A stretch of 13,263 nucleotides of DNA, from assembly GCA_903839355.1 (NCBI GenBank), contig CAIMBV010000203.1:1-13263 (forward strand), in the 5' to 3' direction. The position numbers and the translations under genes are program-made. The stretch is from an uncultured Actinomycetes bacterium. GTDB taxonomy: Bacteria; Actinomycetota; Actinomycetes; Nanopelagicales; Nanopelagicaceae. Of the stretch, positions 1 to 6,122 are shown piece by piece; position 1 is the stretch's first letter; the number at the start of each line of letters is the position of its first letter. The notes beneath the pieces were generated by a model that saw only the letters and a list, made by a program, of their open reading frames with translations, searched no databases and had not been told where the DNA came from.

Positions 1-1
1 A

Positions 2-76
2 ACCCCTGCAAATGTTCGTGTCAGCACTGAGAACAAGACTGCAGCGGCAGAAGCCAGCTTCTTTAACCAGAGCTGA
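2..76 (+). CDS. sepF: SepF cell-division protein, C-terminal end only (5'-truncated by window edge)
   Basis: The frame starting at base 2 reads 24 codons, beginning TPANVRVSTENK and ending ASFFNQS, then TGA at 74-76. The ending FFNQS, preceded by a TP-x-[ND]-V-x-V strand, is the usual C-terminus of actinobacterial SepF, which binds FtsZ and ties the Z-ring to the membrane. Only the tail is present, so the membrane anchor and most of the FtsZ-binding fold cannot be checked. yggT follows 29 bases downstream on the same strand, the usual sepF–yggT order in Actinobacteria. The call rests on a short but distinctive tail and on this neighbour. Confidence 0.8.
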   Translation, partial: TPANVRVSTENKTAAAEASFFNQS

Positions 77-105
77 CTTCATCTCTCTATAGTAGGAGTC
101 ATTCA

Positions 106-393
106 ATGAGCGCTATCGGATCGATACTCGTCTTTGTTCTCAATTTATTTATCCTCTCGCTCTTTGCACGAGTAGTTCTGGACTTAGTCCGCACTTTCTC
201 TCCTGGATGGCGTCCTCAAGGAATAGTTCTTGCCATCGCAGAATTGGTCTACGCAGTTACAGATCCAGTAACTCGTTTTGCGCGTAGGTTCATTCCGCCA
301 TTACGCCTTGGATCCGTGGCACTTGATATCTCATTCTTACTGATCTTCTTTATTACTGAGATATTAATTTCTTTCGCACACAGAATTCACTAA
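106..393 (+). CDS. yggT: YggT-family membrane protein (YlmG/SepG-like)
   Basis: This is a 95-residue membrane protein of the YggT family. Two hydrophobic segments, about residues 5-28 and 72-92, flank a conserved basic and proline-rich middle (VRTFSPGWRP, then YAVTDPVTRFARRFIPPLRLG), the hallmark of actinobacterial YggT/YlmG. The Streptomyces homologue beside sepF is known as SepG and helps place the division machinery and organise the nucleoid; whether this protein does the same is inference. The start is ATG with a good ribosome-binding site, AGGAG at 94-98, seven bases upstream. It probably shares a transcript with sepF. In Streptomyces divIVA follows next; here the next gene is ileS on the opposite strand, only 13 bases away. 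Confidence 0.88.
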   Translation: MSAIGSILVFVLNLFILSLFARVVLDLVRTFSPGWRPQGIVLAIAELVYAVTDPVTRFARRFIPPLRLGSVALDISFLLIFFITEILISFAHRIH

Positions 394-417
394 GGCGCTA
401 CTTCGATCAGGCCTTAG
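390..417. terminator. Possible shared hairpin between convergent yggT and ileS
   Basis: CTAAGGC (390-396) and GCCTTAG (411-417) form a perfect 7-base-pair inverted repeat around a 14-base loop. It covers the yggT stop codon and the last codons of ileS, so it would form at the 3' end of either transcript. There is no clear U-tract on either side, so a bidirectional terminator is only plausible from position and symmetry. Confidence 0.35.
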
Positions 418-3400
418 TAAGCGCTAACGCAAGACCAATCTCGGTTTCAAAGTTTGTCAGTGACTCGTCCTGAGTAATAGTGATAGCTAGAACCTCATCG
501 GCGATTTGTGCCTCATAGTGTTTGATGGCAGCCATTACGTCTGCAGAAGAATTCCAACGGACATGAATCCGATCGCTAATATCGAAGCCTGAACTCTTGC
601 GCTGCTCCTGGATTGTTCGGATCACCTCGCGCACCAGCCCTGCTTGTAGCAAAGCTGGTGTCAGAGTCAGGTCCAGAGCGACGCTCTCTCCGGCATGGCT
701 CGCAACTGACCAACCCTCTTTGGGGGTTTCGGTAATCACTAAGTCATCTGCCGTTAGTACTGCGCTCTTATCTCCATATGCAATCGTGTAACTACCGTCG
801 CGACGGAGCTCCGTGACAAGTTTCGCTGCATCACTTGCGGCGATAGCAGCGGCGATCGCCTGCACATCGGCTCCATAACGAGCACCGATGGAGCGGAAAT
901 TTGCCTTGAGAGAGATGCTGACGAGGCCTTCGCTCTCTTCAGAGAGTAGATCAATGCGCAGAACATTGAGTTCATCCTGAATATGTTCGCGAATCTCTTG
1001 ATCCATCTGAGCCCAACCCGAGGCCGCTACTAGAGCTCGTCCGAGGGGTTGGCGAATCTTTAGCTTTGATTCGGCGCGCGCCGCCCGGCCTAGCTCCACC
1101 AAACGCCGGGAGAGTGCAACGGAGTTTGAGAGTGCGGTATCGATCGCAGAGCCTTGCGCAACTGGGAATGAAGATAGATGGACTGATTGAGTCGCGCTTG
1201 GATCACCAACTCTAATCAGGGTCTGCCAGACATGTTCGGTAATGAAAGGCACCATGGGTGACATGAGTTGTGTCAAAGTCTTGAGGCAGGTGAAGAGGGT
1301 TTGCAAGGCGTGGGTGTCGCCATCCCAGAAGCGTCGACGGGATCTGCGAACATACCAATTGGAGAGGTCATCGATAAATGTTGCCAGAAGTCGGCCGACC
1401 TCTTGAGAATCAAATGCAGTGAAAGCCGCATCGACCTGTGAGATGAGAGTGTTGAGTTCGGAGACGATCCAGCGATCCATCGTGACGGTGGAGGCAGGCG
1501 CATCCAATGAGATTTCAAAATTTGCAGCATGTGCATAAAGGCTAAAGAAGGAGACGGTGTTCCAATAGGTCAGCAGCGTCTTTCTAACAACATCGGAGAG
1601 GGCATCGTGTCCCACGCGCCTTGCGCTCCATGGTGAACCTGCAGCAAGCATGTACCAGCGCACAGCATCTGCTCCGTGTTGATCCATCAAAGGAATTGGC
1701 TGCAAGACATTGCCTAGATGCTTGCTCATCTTGCGACCATCTTTATCGAGGATATGGCCCAAGCAGAGAACGGTTTTGTATGACGATTCATCGAAGACCA
1801 AAGTGCCGATCGTCATCAATGTGTAGAACCATCCACGGGTTTGATCAATCGCCTCGCAGATGAAATCTGCAGGGTAGGCCTTCTCTAACGCTTGCGCTGA
1901 TCCCTCTTTATGCGGATAGCCCCACTGTGCAAATGGCATTGCACCGGAGTCATACCAGCAGTCGATTACCTCGCTCACGCGGGTCATGGTCTGCGAGCAT
2001 TCTGGACAGGCGAAAGCGATGTCATCGACAAAAGGACGATGCGGATCGGTCGCGGTGAGATCTTTTCCAGAGAGATCTGAAAGTTCTGCCAACGAACCTA
2101 CGCAATGGAGGTGGTTTTCGGGACAGCGCCAGAGAGGTAGAGGTGTGCCCCAATATCGATTGCGCGAGATAGCCCAGTCAATGTTGTTCTCCAGCCAATC
2201 GCCGTAGCGACCCGTCTTGATGGTCTCTGGGTGCCAATCGGTCTTGGCATTTTCGGCAATTAATTGCTCTTTTATTGCGGTGGTACGGATATACCAGGAT
2301 GGTTGCGCGTAATACATAAGCGGGGTGTGGCAGCGCCAGCAGTGTGGGTAGGAGTGTTCAAATTGAAGTTGGCGGAATAGGACGCCACGAGATTTGAGTT
2401 CGCGCACCAGAGTTTTATCTGCCTCTTTGAAGAAGATTCCTCCGACCAGTGGAACTTCTGGCAGGAATGTTCCATCGGGAGCCATGGGATTAACGACTGG
2501 TAGCCCGTAACGGCGACAGACCAAGAGATCGTCCGCGCCAAATGCAGGGGATTGGTGAACCAATCCAGTTCCATCTTCAATCGTCACATAATCTGCGAGA
2601 ACGATGAAATGTGAATCTGGAATCTCAATGAGATCAAGTGGGCGTTGATATGTGATCTTCTCAAGTTCAGAACCCTTGAAGGTCGCAATAACTTTTCTAT
2701 CTTCACCCAAAACGTGCGCCAAGTTAGAAGCGATGACTAATCTTTCGCTGCCTTCACCGTTAGGTATTTCGCAGACTTGGTATTCAACCTTGGGGTTTAC
2801 CGCGATTGCAGTATTAGAGACGAGGGTCCATGGTGTCGTCGTCCACACGAGAAACGAGGCGCCTAATTCAGCGATCACTCCAGATGTTGCAGGAAAACGA
2901 ATGTAGACCGAAGGGTCTGTAACAGTCTCGTACCCCTGGGCTAACTCGTGATCAGATAATCCGGTTCCGCAACGAGGGCAGTAGGGAGCCACGCGATGGT
3001 CTTGAACGAGAAGGCCCTTCTTCCAGATCTGTTGTAGTGACCACCAGACGCTTTCAACGTATTCAGGCGACATGGTCCAGTACGCCTCATCAAAATCAAC
3101 CCAAAATCCCATGCGACGTGTCATTGAGGTGAACTCGTCGACATGGCGTTGTACCGACTCGCGACATTTTTCGTTGAAGGCGGCGATTCCATATTTTTCG
3201 ATGTCGCCCTTTCCGGAGAAGCCAAGCTCCTTCTCAACCGCAATCTCAACGGGTAGACCATGACAATCCCATCCAGCTTTACGGATAACCTGCTTGCCCT
3301 TCATGGTCTGATAGCGGGGAAAGAGATCCTTAAAGACGCGAGCCTCGATGTGGTGGGTACCTGGGGAGCCATTGGCGGTAGGTGGTCCTTCATAAAAGGT

Positions 3401-3544
3401 CCAACTCGGGGCTCCATCGCGGGCAGAGACGCTCTTGGCGAAGATATCTTGCTCTTCCCAGAAGGCGAGAATTTGATGCTCGGTTGCTGGGAGGTCGATC
3501 TGGGCTGGCAGGCTCCTGAAAGTGTGAGACCCTGGCGACGCCAT
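407..3544 (-). CDS. ileS: Isoleucine--tRNA ligase, type 2 (IleRS)
   Basis: It charges tRNA-Ile with isoleucine in the cytoplasm. From the chosen ATG the protein has 1045 residues, normal for the long type-2 (eukaryote-like) IleRS of Actinobacteria. Visible parts in order (these numbers): class I signature as GTHH at 62-65 after PPTANGSP; CP1 editing domain with WTTTPWT near 234-240 and GTGLVHQSPAFG near 325-336; cysteine pairs CPRC near 189 and CPEC near 513; KMSKH near 605-609; anticodon-binding and C-terminal regions. Start: ATG at 3544 has GAGGG six bases upstream, whereas an in-frame TTG five codons earlier has no comparable site. The gene is convergent with yggT and divergent from the DksA-like gene, with a structured 209-base leader. 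Type-2 enzymes are often less sensitive to mupirocin; that is family knowledge, not shown here. Confidence 0.97.
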   Translation of the reverse strand: MASPGSHTFRSLPAQIDLPATEHQILAFWEEQDIFAKSVSARDGAPSWTFYEGPPTANGSPGTHHIEARVFKDLFPRYQTMKGKQVIRKAGWDCHGLPVEIAVEKELGFSGKGDIEKYGIAAFNEKCRESVQRHVDEFTSMTRRMGFWVDFDEAYWTMSPEYVESVWWSLQQIWKKGLLVQDHRVAPYCPRCGTGLSDHELAQGYETVTDPSVYIRFPATSGVIAELGASFLVWTTTPWTLVSNTAIAVNPKVEYQVCEIPNGEGSERLVIASNLAHVLGEDRKVIATFKGSELEKITYQRPLDLIEIPDSHFIVLADYVTIEDGTGLVHQSPAFGADDLLVCRRYGLPVVNPMAPDGTFLPEVPLVGGIFFKEADKTLVRELKSRGVLFRQLQFEHSYPHCWRCHTPLMYYAQPSWYIRTTAIKEQLIAENAKTDWHPETIKTGRYGDWLENNIDWAISRNRYWGTPLPLWRCPENHLHCVGSLAELSDLSGKDLTATDPHRPFVDDIAFACPECSQTMTRVSEVIDCWYDSGAMPFAQWGYPHKEGSAQALEKAYPADFICEAIDQTRGWFYTLMTIGTLVFDESSYKTVLCLGHILDKDGRKMSKHLGNVLQPIPLMDQHGADAVRWYMLAAGSPWSARRVGHDALSDVVRKTLLTYWNTVSFFSLYAHAANFEISLDAPASTVTMDRWIVSELNTLISQVDAAFTAFDSQEVGRLLATFIDDLSNWYVRRSRRRFWDGDTHALQTLFTCLKTLTQLMSPMVPFITEHVWQTLIRVGDPSATQSVHLSSFPVAQGSAIDTALSNSVALSRRLVELGRAARAESKLKIRQPLGRALVAASGWAQMDQEIREHIQDELNVLRIDLLSEESEGLVSISLKANFRSIGARYGADVQAIAAAIAASDAAKLVTELRRDGSYTIAYGDKSAVLTADDLVITETPKEGWSVASHAGESVALDLTLTPALLQAGLVREVIRTIQEQRKSSGFDISDRIHVRWNSSADVMAAIKHYEAQIADEVLAITITQDESLTNFETEIGLALALTKA

Positions 3545-3753
3545 CTCGTACCCTCGCAATCAACTCTCGGAACTGGCCAATCTGCGAAGATTGAGCGCAT
3601 AGTTCAGGTGAAAGCGTGAGTCTAGCGCGGCGAAGTTGGTAATTCCTCGCTCTTCGCTCTAGCCTTCTCGCTCGCGGGTAACTCGGCAGGTGGCCACTCC
3701 ACCTTCGCCTGGGTGCAGAGCCTGAACTTAAGATGTGTACTGAAGATTGAGAA
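3545..3753. promoter_or_regulatory. Divergent ileS / DksA-like intergenic region with structured ileS leader
   Basis: No convincing gene lies in these 209 bases. Read on the minus strand as the ileS leader, GGCGAAGGTGG (3709 to 3699) can pair locally with CCACCTGCC (3693 to 3685; nine pairs, two bulged bases, 5-base loop) or distally with CCAACTTCGCC (3639 to 3629; ten of eleven positions pair). The two pairings exclude each other. A third hairpin, CAATCT/AGATTG with a 4-base loop, lies at 3578-3593, near the ileS start. Actinobacterial ileS genes are often controlled by T-box leaders acting on translation, but I could not find a clean T-box sequence or a convincing specifier stem. A regulatory leader is inference from structure and place. 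Confidence 0.45.
3726..3734. promoter_or_regulatory. Overlapping divergent -10 boxes at a CTTAAG palindrome
   Basis: The plus strand reads TAAGAT at 3729-3734, and the minus strand reads TAAGTT over 3731-3726; both fit the actinobacterial -10 pattern TANNNT and share the palindrome CTTAAG (3727-3732). The plus box would start RNA near 3741, about 13 bases before the DksA-like GTG. The minus box would start the ileS leader near 3718, giving about 175 leader bases. The minus box has TTCTCA 16 bases upstream as a partial -35. I saw no good -35 for the plus box. Confidence 0.4.
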
Positions 3754-4665
3754 GTGGCTATCGATATGACACCTACGTCGAAGAAGGCGCCCGCCAAGAA
3801 GGCCCCTGCCTCGGTCAAAACTGCCCCAACTAAGAGCGCCACTAAGAAAGTTACCCAGCAAAAGATCGCCGCTTCCAAGAGCACGGTTAAAAAGGCTCCA
3901 CCTGCTAAAAAGCCAGTGGAGAAGAAACTAGCGGCAAAGAAAGCAGTGAAGACCGTGCCAGCAAAGAAAGCCCCAGCAACTCCCGCGAAGAAGGCCGCAC
4001 CTGCAAAGAAGGTAGCGACGCGTTCTCCAAATATTGTTAAACCAACTCTGGCAAAGAAAGCTCCGGCTAAGAAAGTTCCTGCCAAGCCATTTCCAGCGAA
4101 ATTGCAGAGCACAACAACTGGTGACTCCACAACTATTACCGTGACACCGCGCGAAGTCAACGCTGGTCCTGAGGTGGTCATTGAAGAGCGTCGCCTGGTG
4201 ATGACTCCACCACCTCGGCCTGTTAAGAGTGGGAAGAGCAAGCACACCCTTAAGCCCATCAAAGGCGCACCAGCTCCACTTGTTGTCAATGAAAATGAAA
4301 ATCCATGGACCGCTGCCGAACTCAAGGCTATGCGCTCTGAACTTGCTAAAGAGCTAGTTCGTTTGCGATCAGAGCTAAGTGAAGCTGAAGGCGAGATGGA
4401 AGATTTGATCTCCGCTGCAGGTGTTGGAGCTGGAGATGATCAGGCAGATGCTGGCACCAAGACTTTCGAGCGTGAGCATGAGATGTCACTCGTTTACAAC
4501 GCCCGCGACATGGTTTTGCAGACAGAGCGAGCCATTGAGCGTATCGATAATAAAACGTATGGGCGATGCGAAGAGTGTGGCAACGCCATTGGTAAGGCGC
4601 GCTTACAAGTATTTCCTCGTGCAACACTTTGCATGGTCTGCAAGCAGAAAGAGGAACGACGCTGA
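3754..4665 (+). CDS. DksA/TraR-type zinc-finger protein with lysine-rich, histone-like N-terminal tail
   Basis: The 303-residue protein has three parts. Residues 1-117 are a low-complexity tail of K, A and P (32 lysines in 117 residues) with repeated KKAPAKK units, like the tails of histone H1 and mycobacterial HupB. Residues 118-180 are a linker. Residues 186-303 carry a DksA-type module: a predicted coiled coil with an acidic turn (GDDQADAG, 227-234) and a C4 zinc finger, C272, C275, C293 and C296, in RCEECGNAIG and TLCMVC. DksA proteins reach RNA polymerase through the secondary channel; the tail may bind DNA. Either role here is inferred. Similar tailed genes sit before lspA in Streptomyces. 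Start: GTG 3754 is given, but ATG 3766 is also possible; neither has a strong ribosome-binding site. The end overlaps the likely lspA start. Confidence 0.88.
   Translation: MAIDMTPTSKKAPAKKAPASVKTAPTKSATKKVTQQKIAASKSTVKKAPPAKKPVEKKLAAKKAVKTVPAKKAPATPAKKAAPAKKVATRSPNIVKPTLAKKAPAKKVPAKPFPAKLQSTTTGDSTTITVTPREVNAGPEVVIEERRLVMTPPPRPVKSGKSKHTLKPIKGAPAPLVVNENENPWTAAELKAMRSELAKELVRLRSELSEAEGEMEDLISAAGVGAGDDQADAGTKTFEREHEMSLVYNARDMVLQTERAIERIDNKTYGRCEECGNAIGKARLQVFPRATLCMVCKQKEERR
3781..4098 (+). repeat. KKAPAKK-type degenerate coding repeats in the DksA-like tail
   Basis: Codons 10-115 carry repeated, imperfect AAGAAGGC(N)CC-like units encoding KKAP, AKKAP and PAKK motifs. Examples are residues 10-18, 46-53, 70-86 and 100-111. 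Codons vary between copies (AAG/AAA; GCC, GCT, GCA), so this is an old amino-acid repeat kept by selection on composition rather than a fresh DNA tandem repeat. Confidence 0.7.
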
Positions 4666-5162
4666 TTAATTCAGCACCTCATCGCACTGCAGTTAAATCT
4701 CTCCTCATCGTTGCCGTTTTAGTAATTGCACTAGATAGCGCTACTAAAACCTGGGCGCTTCATTCGCTTTCGAGTAATCCGAGGAAGATCATCGGCTCAT
4801 TCTTGGAGTTTCAGCTCACCTCCAACACGGGAGCTGCCTTTAGCCTGGCTCAGAGTGCGACCATCTTTCTCTCGCTGCTCTCATTTCTAGCGATACTTGC
4901 CATCGCTATTTTTGCCAGGTCGATAACTTCGCGGCCTTGGGGAATTGCACTTGGCTTTCTTCTCGGGGGCATTTGCGGCAATCTTTACGATAGGACCTTC
5001 CGTCAGCCCTATTTATTACATGGAGCGGTTGTCGATTGGCTCCGTCTACCGCATTGGCCGGTATTTAATCTGGCCGATACCTCTATTGTTATCTCTGCGA
5101 TAACTATTGCAATTCTGCTTGTTAACGATGTGAAACCGAGGTCCCATCATGACGTTCCCTGA
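4629..5162 (+). CDS. lspA: Lipoprotein signal peptidase (signal peptidase II)
   Basis: LspA is the membrane aspartyl protease that removes signal peptides from lipidated prolipoproteins. Numbering from TTG 4629 (177 residues), the family motifs are present: LDSATK (35-40) at the end of the first membrane helix, NTGAAFS (66-72), GGICGNLYDR (113-122) with catalytic D121, and FNLADTSIVIS (146-156) with catalytic D150. Four membrane helices are evident, about 22-40, 76-97, 103-120 and 150-167. The start is doubtful. TTG 4629 is the only conventional in-frame codon but lacks a ribosome-binding site and overlaps the previous gene by 37 bases. GAGGA at 4651-4655 instead points to ATT 4665 (nine bases on, sharing the upstream stop as TGATT) or CTG 4662, giving about 165 residues. 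The 3' end overlaps rluD by 14 bases. Confidence 0.94.
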   Translation: MHGLQAERGTTLINSAPHRTAVKSLLIVAVLVIALDSATKTWALHSLSSNPRKIIGSFLEFQLTSNTGAAFSLAQSATIFLSLLSFLAILAIAIFARSITSRPWGIALGFLLGGICGNLYDRTFRQPYLLHGAVVDWLRLPHWPVFNLADTSIVISAITIAILLVNDVKPRSHHDVP

Positions 5163-6099
5163 ACGTGAGTTAAAGGTGATTTCGATTCCTGAAGGATTGG
5201 ATCAAGAGCGGGTCGACGCGGCGTTAGCCCGCATGCTAGGACTATCTCGTTCGGCAGTCGTTTCTCTCATTGAGAGCGAAGAGATCTTTCGCAATGGCAA
5301 AGCTGTGACCAAATCAGACAAAGTTTCAACGGCAGATGTTCTTGAAATCCTGATGCCTCCCGCGAAGAGCGCACCACAATTAACTCCGACGCCGGTTCCA
5401 GGATTGGAAGTTGTATATAACGATGATCATGTCATTGTGATTAATAAACCAGCCGGAGTTGCGGCACATCCAAGCCCAGGGTGGCAGGGTCCTACCGTTA
5501 TCGGAGCAGTAATCGCTGCCGGGTATAACGTCTCGACAAGTGGTGCTGCAGAGCGACAAGGAATTGTTCATCGACTGGATGTTGGAACTACTGGACTCAT
5601 GGTTATTGCAAAGGATGAAGCCTCGTACTCGGGGCTCAAAGATCAATTTAGAGATCGCACAGTTACCAAGGTCTATCACGCCATGGTCCAAGGACATATG
5701 GATCCTTCGCAGGGAACCATTGATGCTCCCATCGATCGACACCCACGGGAGGACTATCGCTTCGCGGTTGTAGCCGATGGGAAACCATCTATAACGCACT
5801 ACACCTCACTGGAACTCTTTCCGGCTGTCTCACTTCTCGAGATCGAACTTGAGACGGGCAGAACCCACCAAATTCGAGTCCACTTCGCGGCCCTTCATCA
5901 TCCCCTTGTTGGGGATCTCACATACGGCGCAGATCACACCATCGCCGACCGATTAAATATTCATCGCCCGTGGCTCCACGCTCGCGAACTCAAATTCACC
6001 CACCCGATTTCGGGGGAGTACCTCTCTTTTGCCTCCGAATACCCCGAAGACCTGACACGCTCACTCAACGCGCTTGAGCAAAATAGCCGTCAGAATTAG
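5149..6099 (+). CDS. rluD: RluA/RluD-family 23S rRNA pseudouridine synthase
   Basis: This 316-residue enzyme should convert uridines in structured RNA, most likely 23S rRNA, to pseudouridine. Residues 12-70 form an S4-type RNA-binding domain (LDQERVDAALARMLGLSR). The catalytic domain shows VINKPAGVAAHP (97-108), the signature HRLDVGTTGL (141-150) with catalytic D144, and GRTHQIRVH (237-245), all as expected for RluD. It starts at ATG 5149 with GAGGT six bases upstream and overlaps the end of lspA by 14 bases, so translation is probably coupled. The lspA–rluD pair is widespread in Actinobacteria and Firmicutes. The RluD position fits the family, but RluA-type enzymes differ in target site and sequence alone does not fix which uridines are modified. 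Confidence 0.95.
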   Translation: MTFPERELKVISIPEGLDQERVDAALARMLGLSRSAVVSLIESEEIFRNGKAVTKSDKVSTADVLEILMPPAKSAPQLTPTPVPGLEVVYNDDHVIVINKPAGVAAHPSPGWQGPTVIGAVIAAGYNVSTSGAAERQGIVHRLDVGTTGLMVIAKDEASYSGLKDQFRDRTVTKVYHAMVQGHMDPSQGTIDAPIDRHPREDYRFAVVADGKPSITHYTSLELFPAVSLLEIELETGRTHQIRVHFAALHHPLVGDLTYGADHTIADRLNIHRPWLHARELKFTHPISGEYLSFASEYPEDLTRSLNALEQNSRQN

Positions 6100-6108
6100 C
6101 CACAGTAG

Positions 6109-6114
6109 TAATCT
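6109..6114 (+). promoter_or_regulatory. Candidate -10 box for leaderless dnaE
   Basis: TAATCT fits TANNNT and ends eight bases before the dnaE GTG at 6123, so transcription would begin at or within a base or two of the start codon. There is no ribosome-binding site in the 23 bases between rluD and dnaE. I could not see a good -35. Confidence 0.4.
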
Positions 6115-6122
6115 CGCTAACC

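Noticed and set aside
390..417. Attachment site or mobile-element footprint at the yggT/ileS joint
   Set aside because: The inverted repeat is short, there are no flanking direct repeats, no integrase and no tRNA gene nearby.
3260..3619. Plus-strand open frame of 119 codons opposite the ileS 5' end
   Set aside because: It is antisense to conserved IleRS sequence including the signature region, with no recognisable protein features.
3545..3753. A canonical T-box riboswitch upstream of ileS
   Set aside because: I looked for the UGGNACCGCG core and a specifier loop with an Ile codon. Only loose look-alikes (GAGTTACCCGCG, GTGGCCACC) were seen, so it is reported as a structured leader, not as a T-box.
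3390..4325. Long open frame of 311 codons on the minus strand across the divergent spacer and the DksA-like gene
   Set aside because: It is antisense to the lysine/alanine/proline repeats; its phenylalanine- and glycine-rich repeats (FFAG, FLAG) are what the complement of those repeats produces. No ribosome-binding site and no family resemblance.
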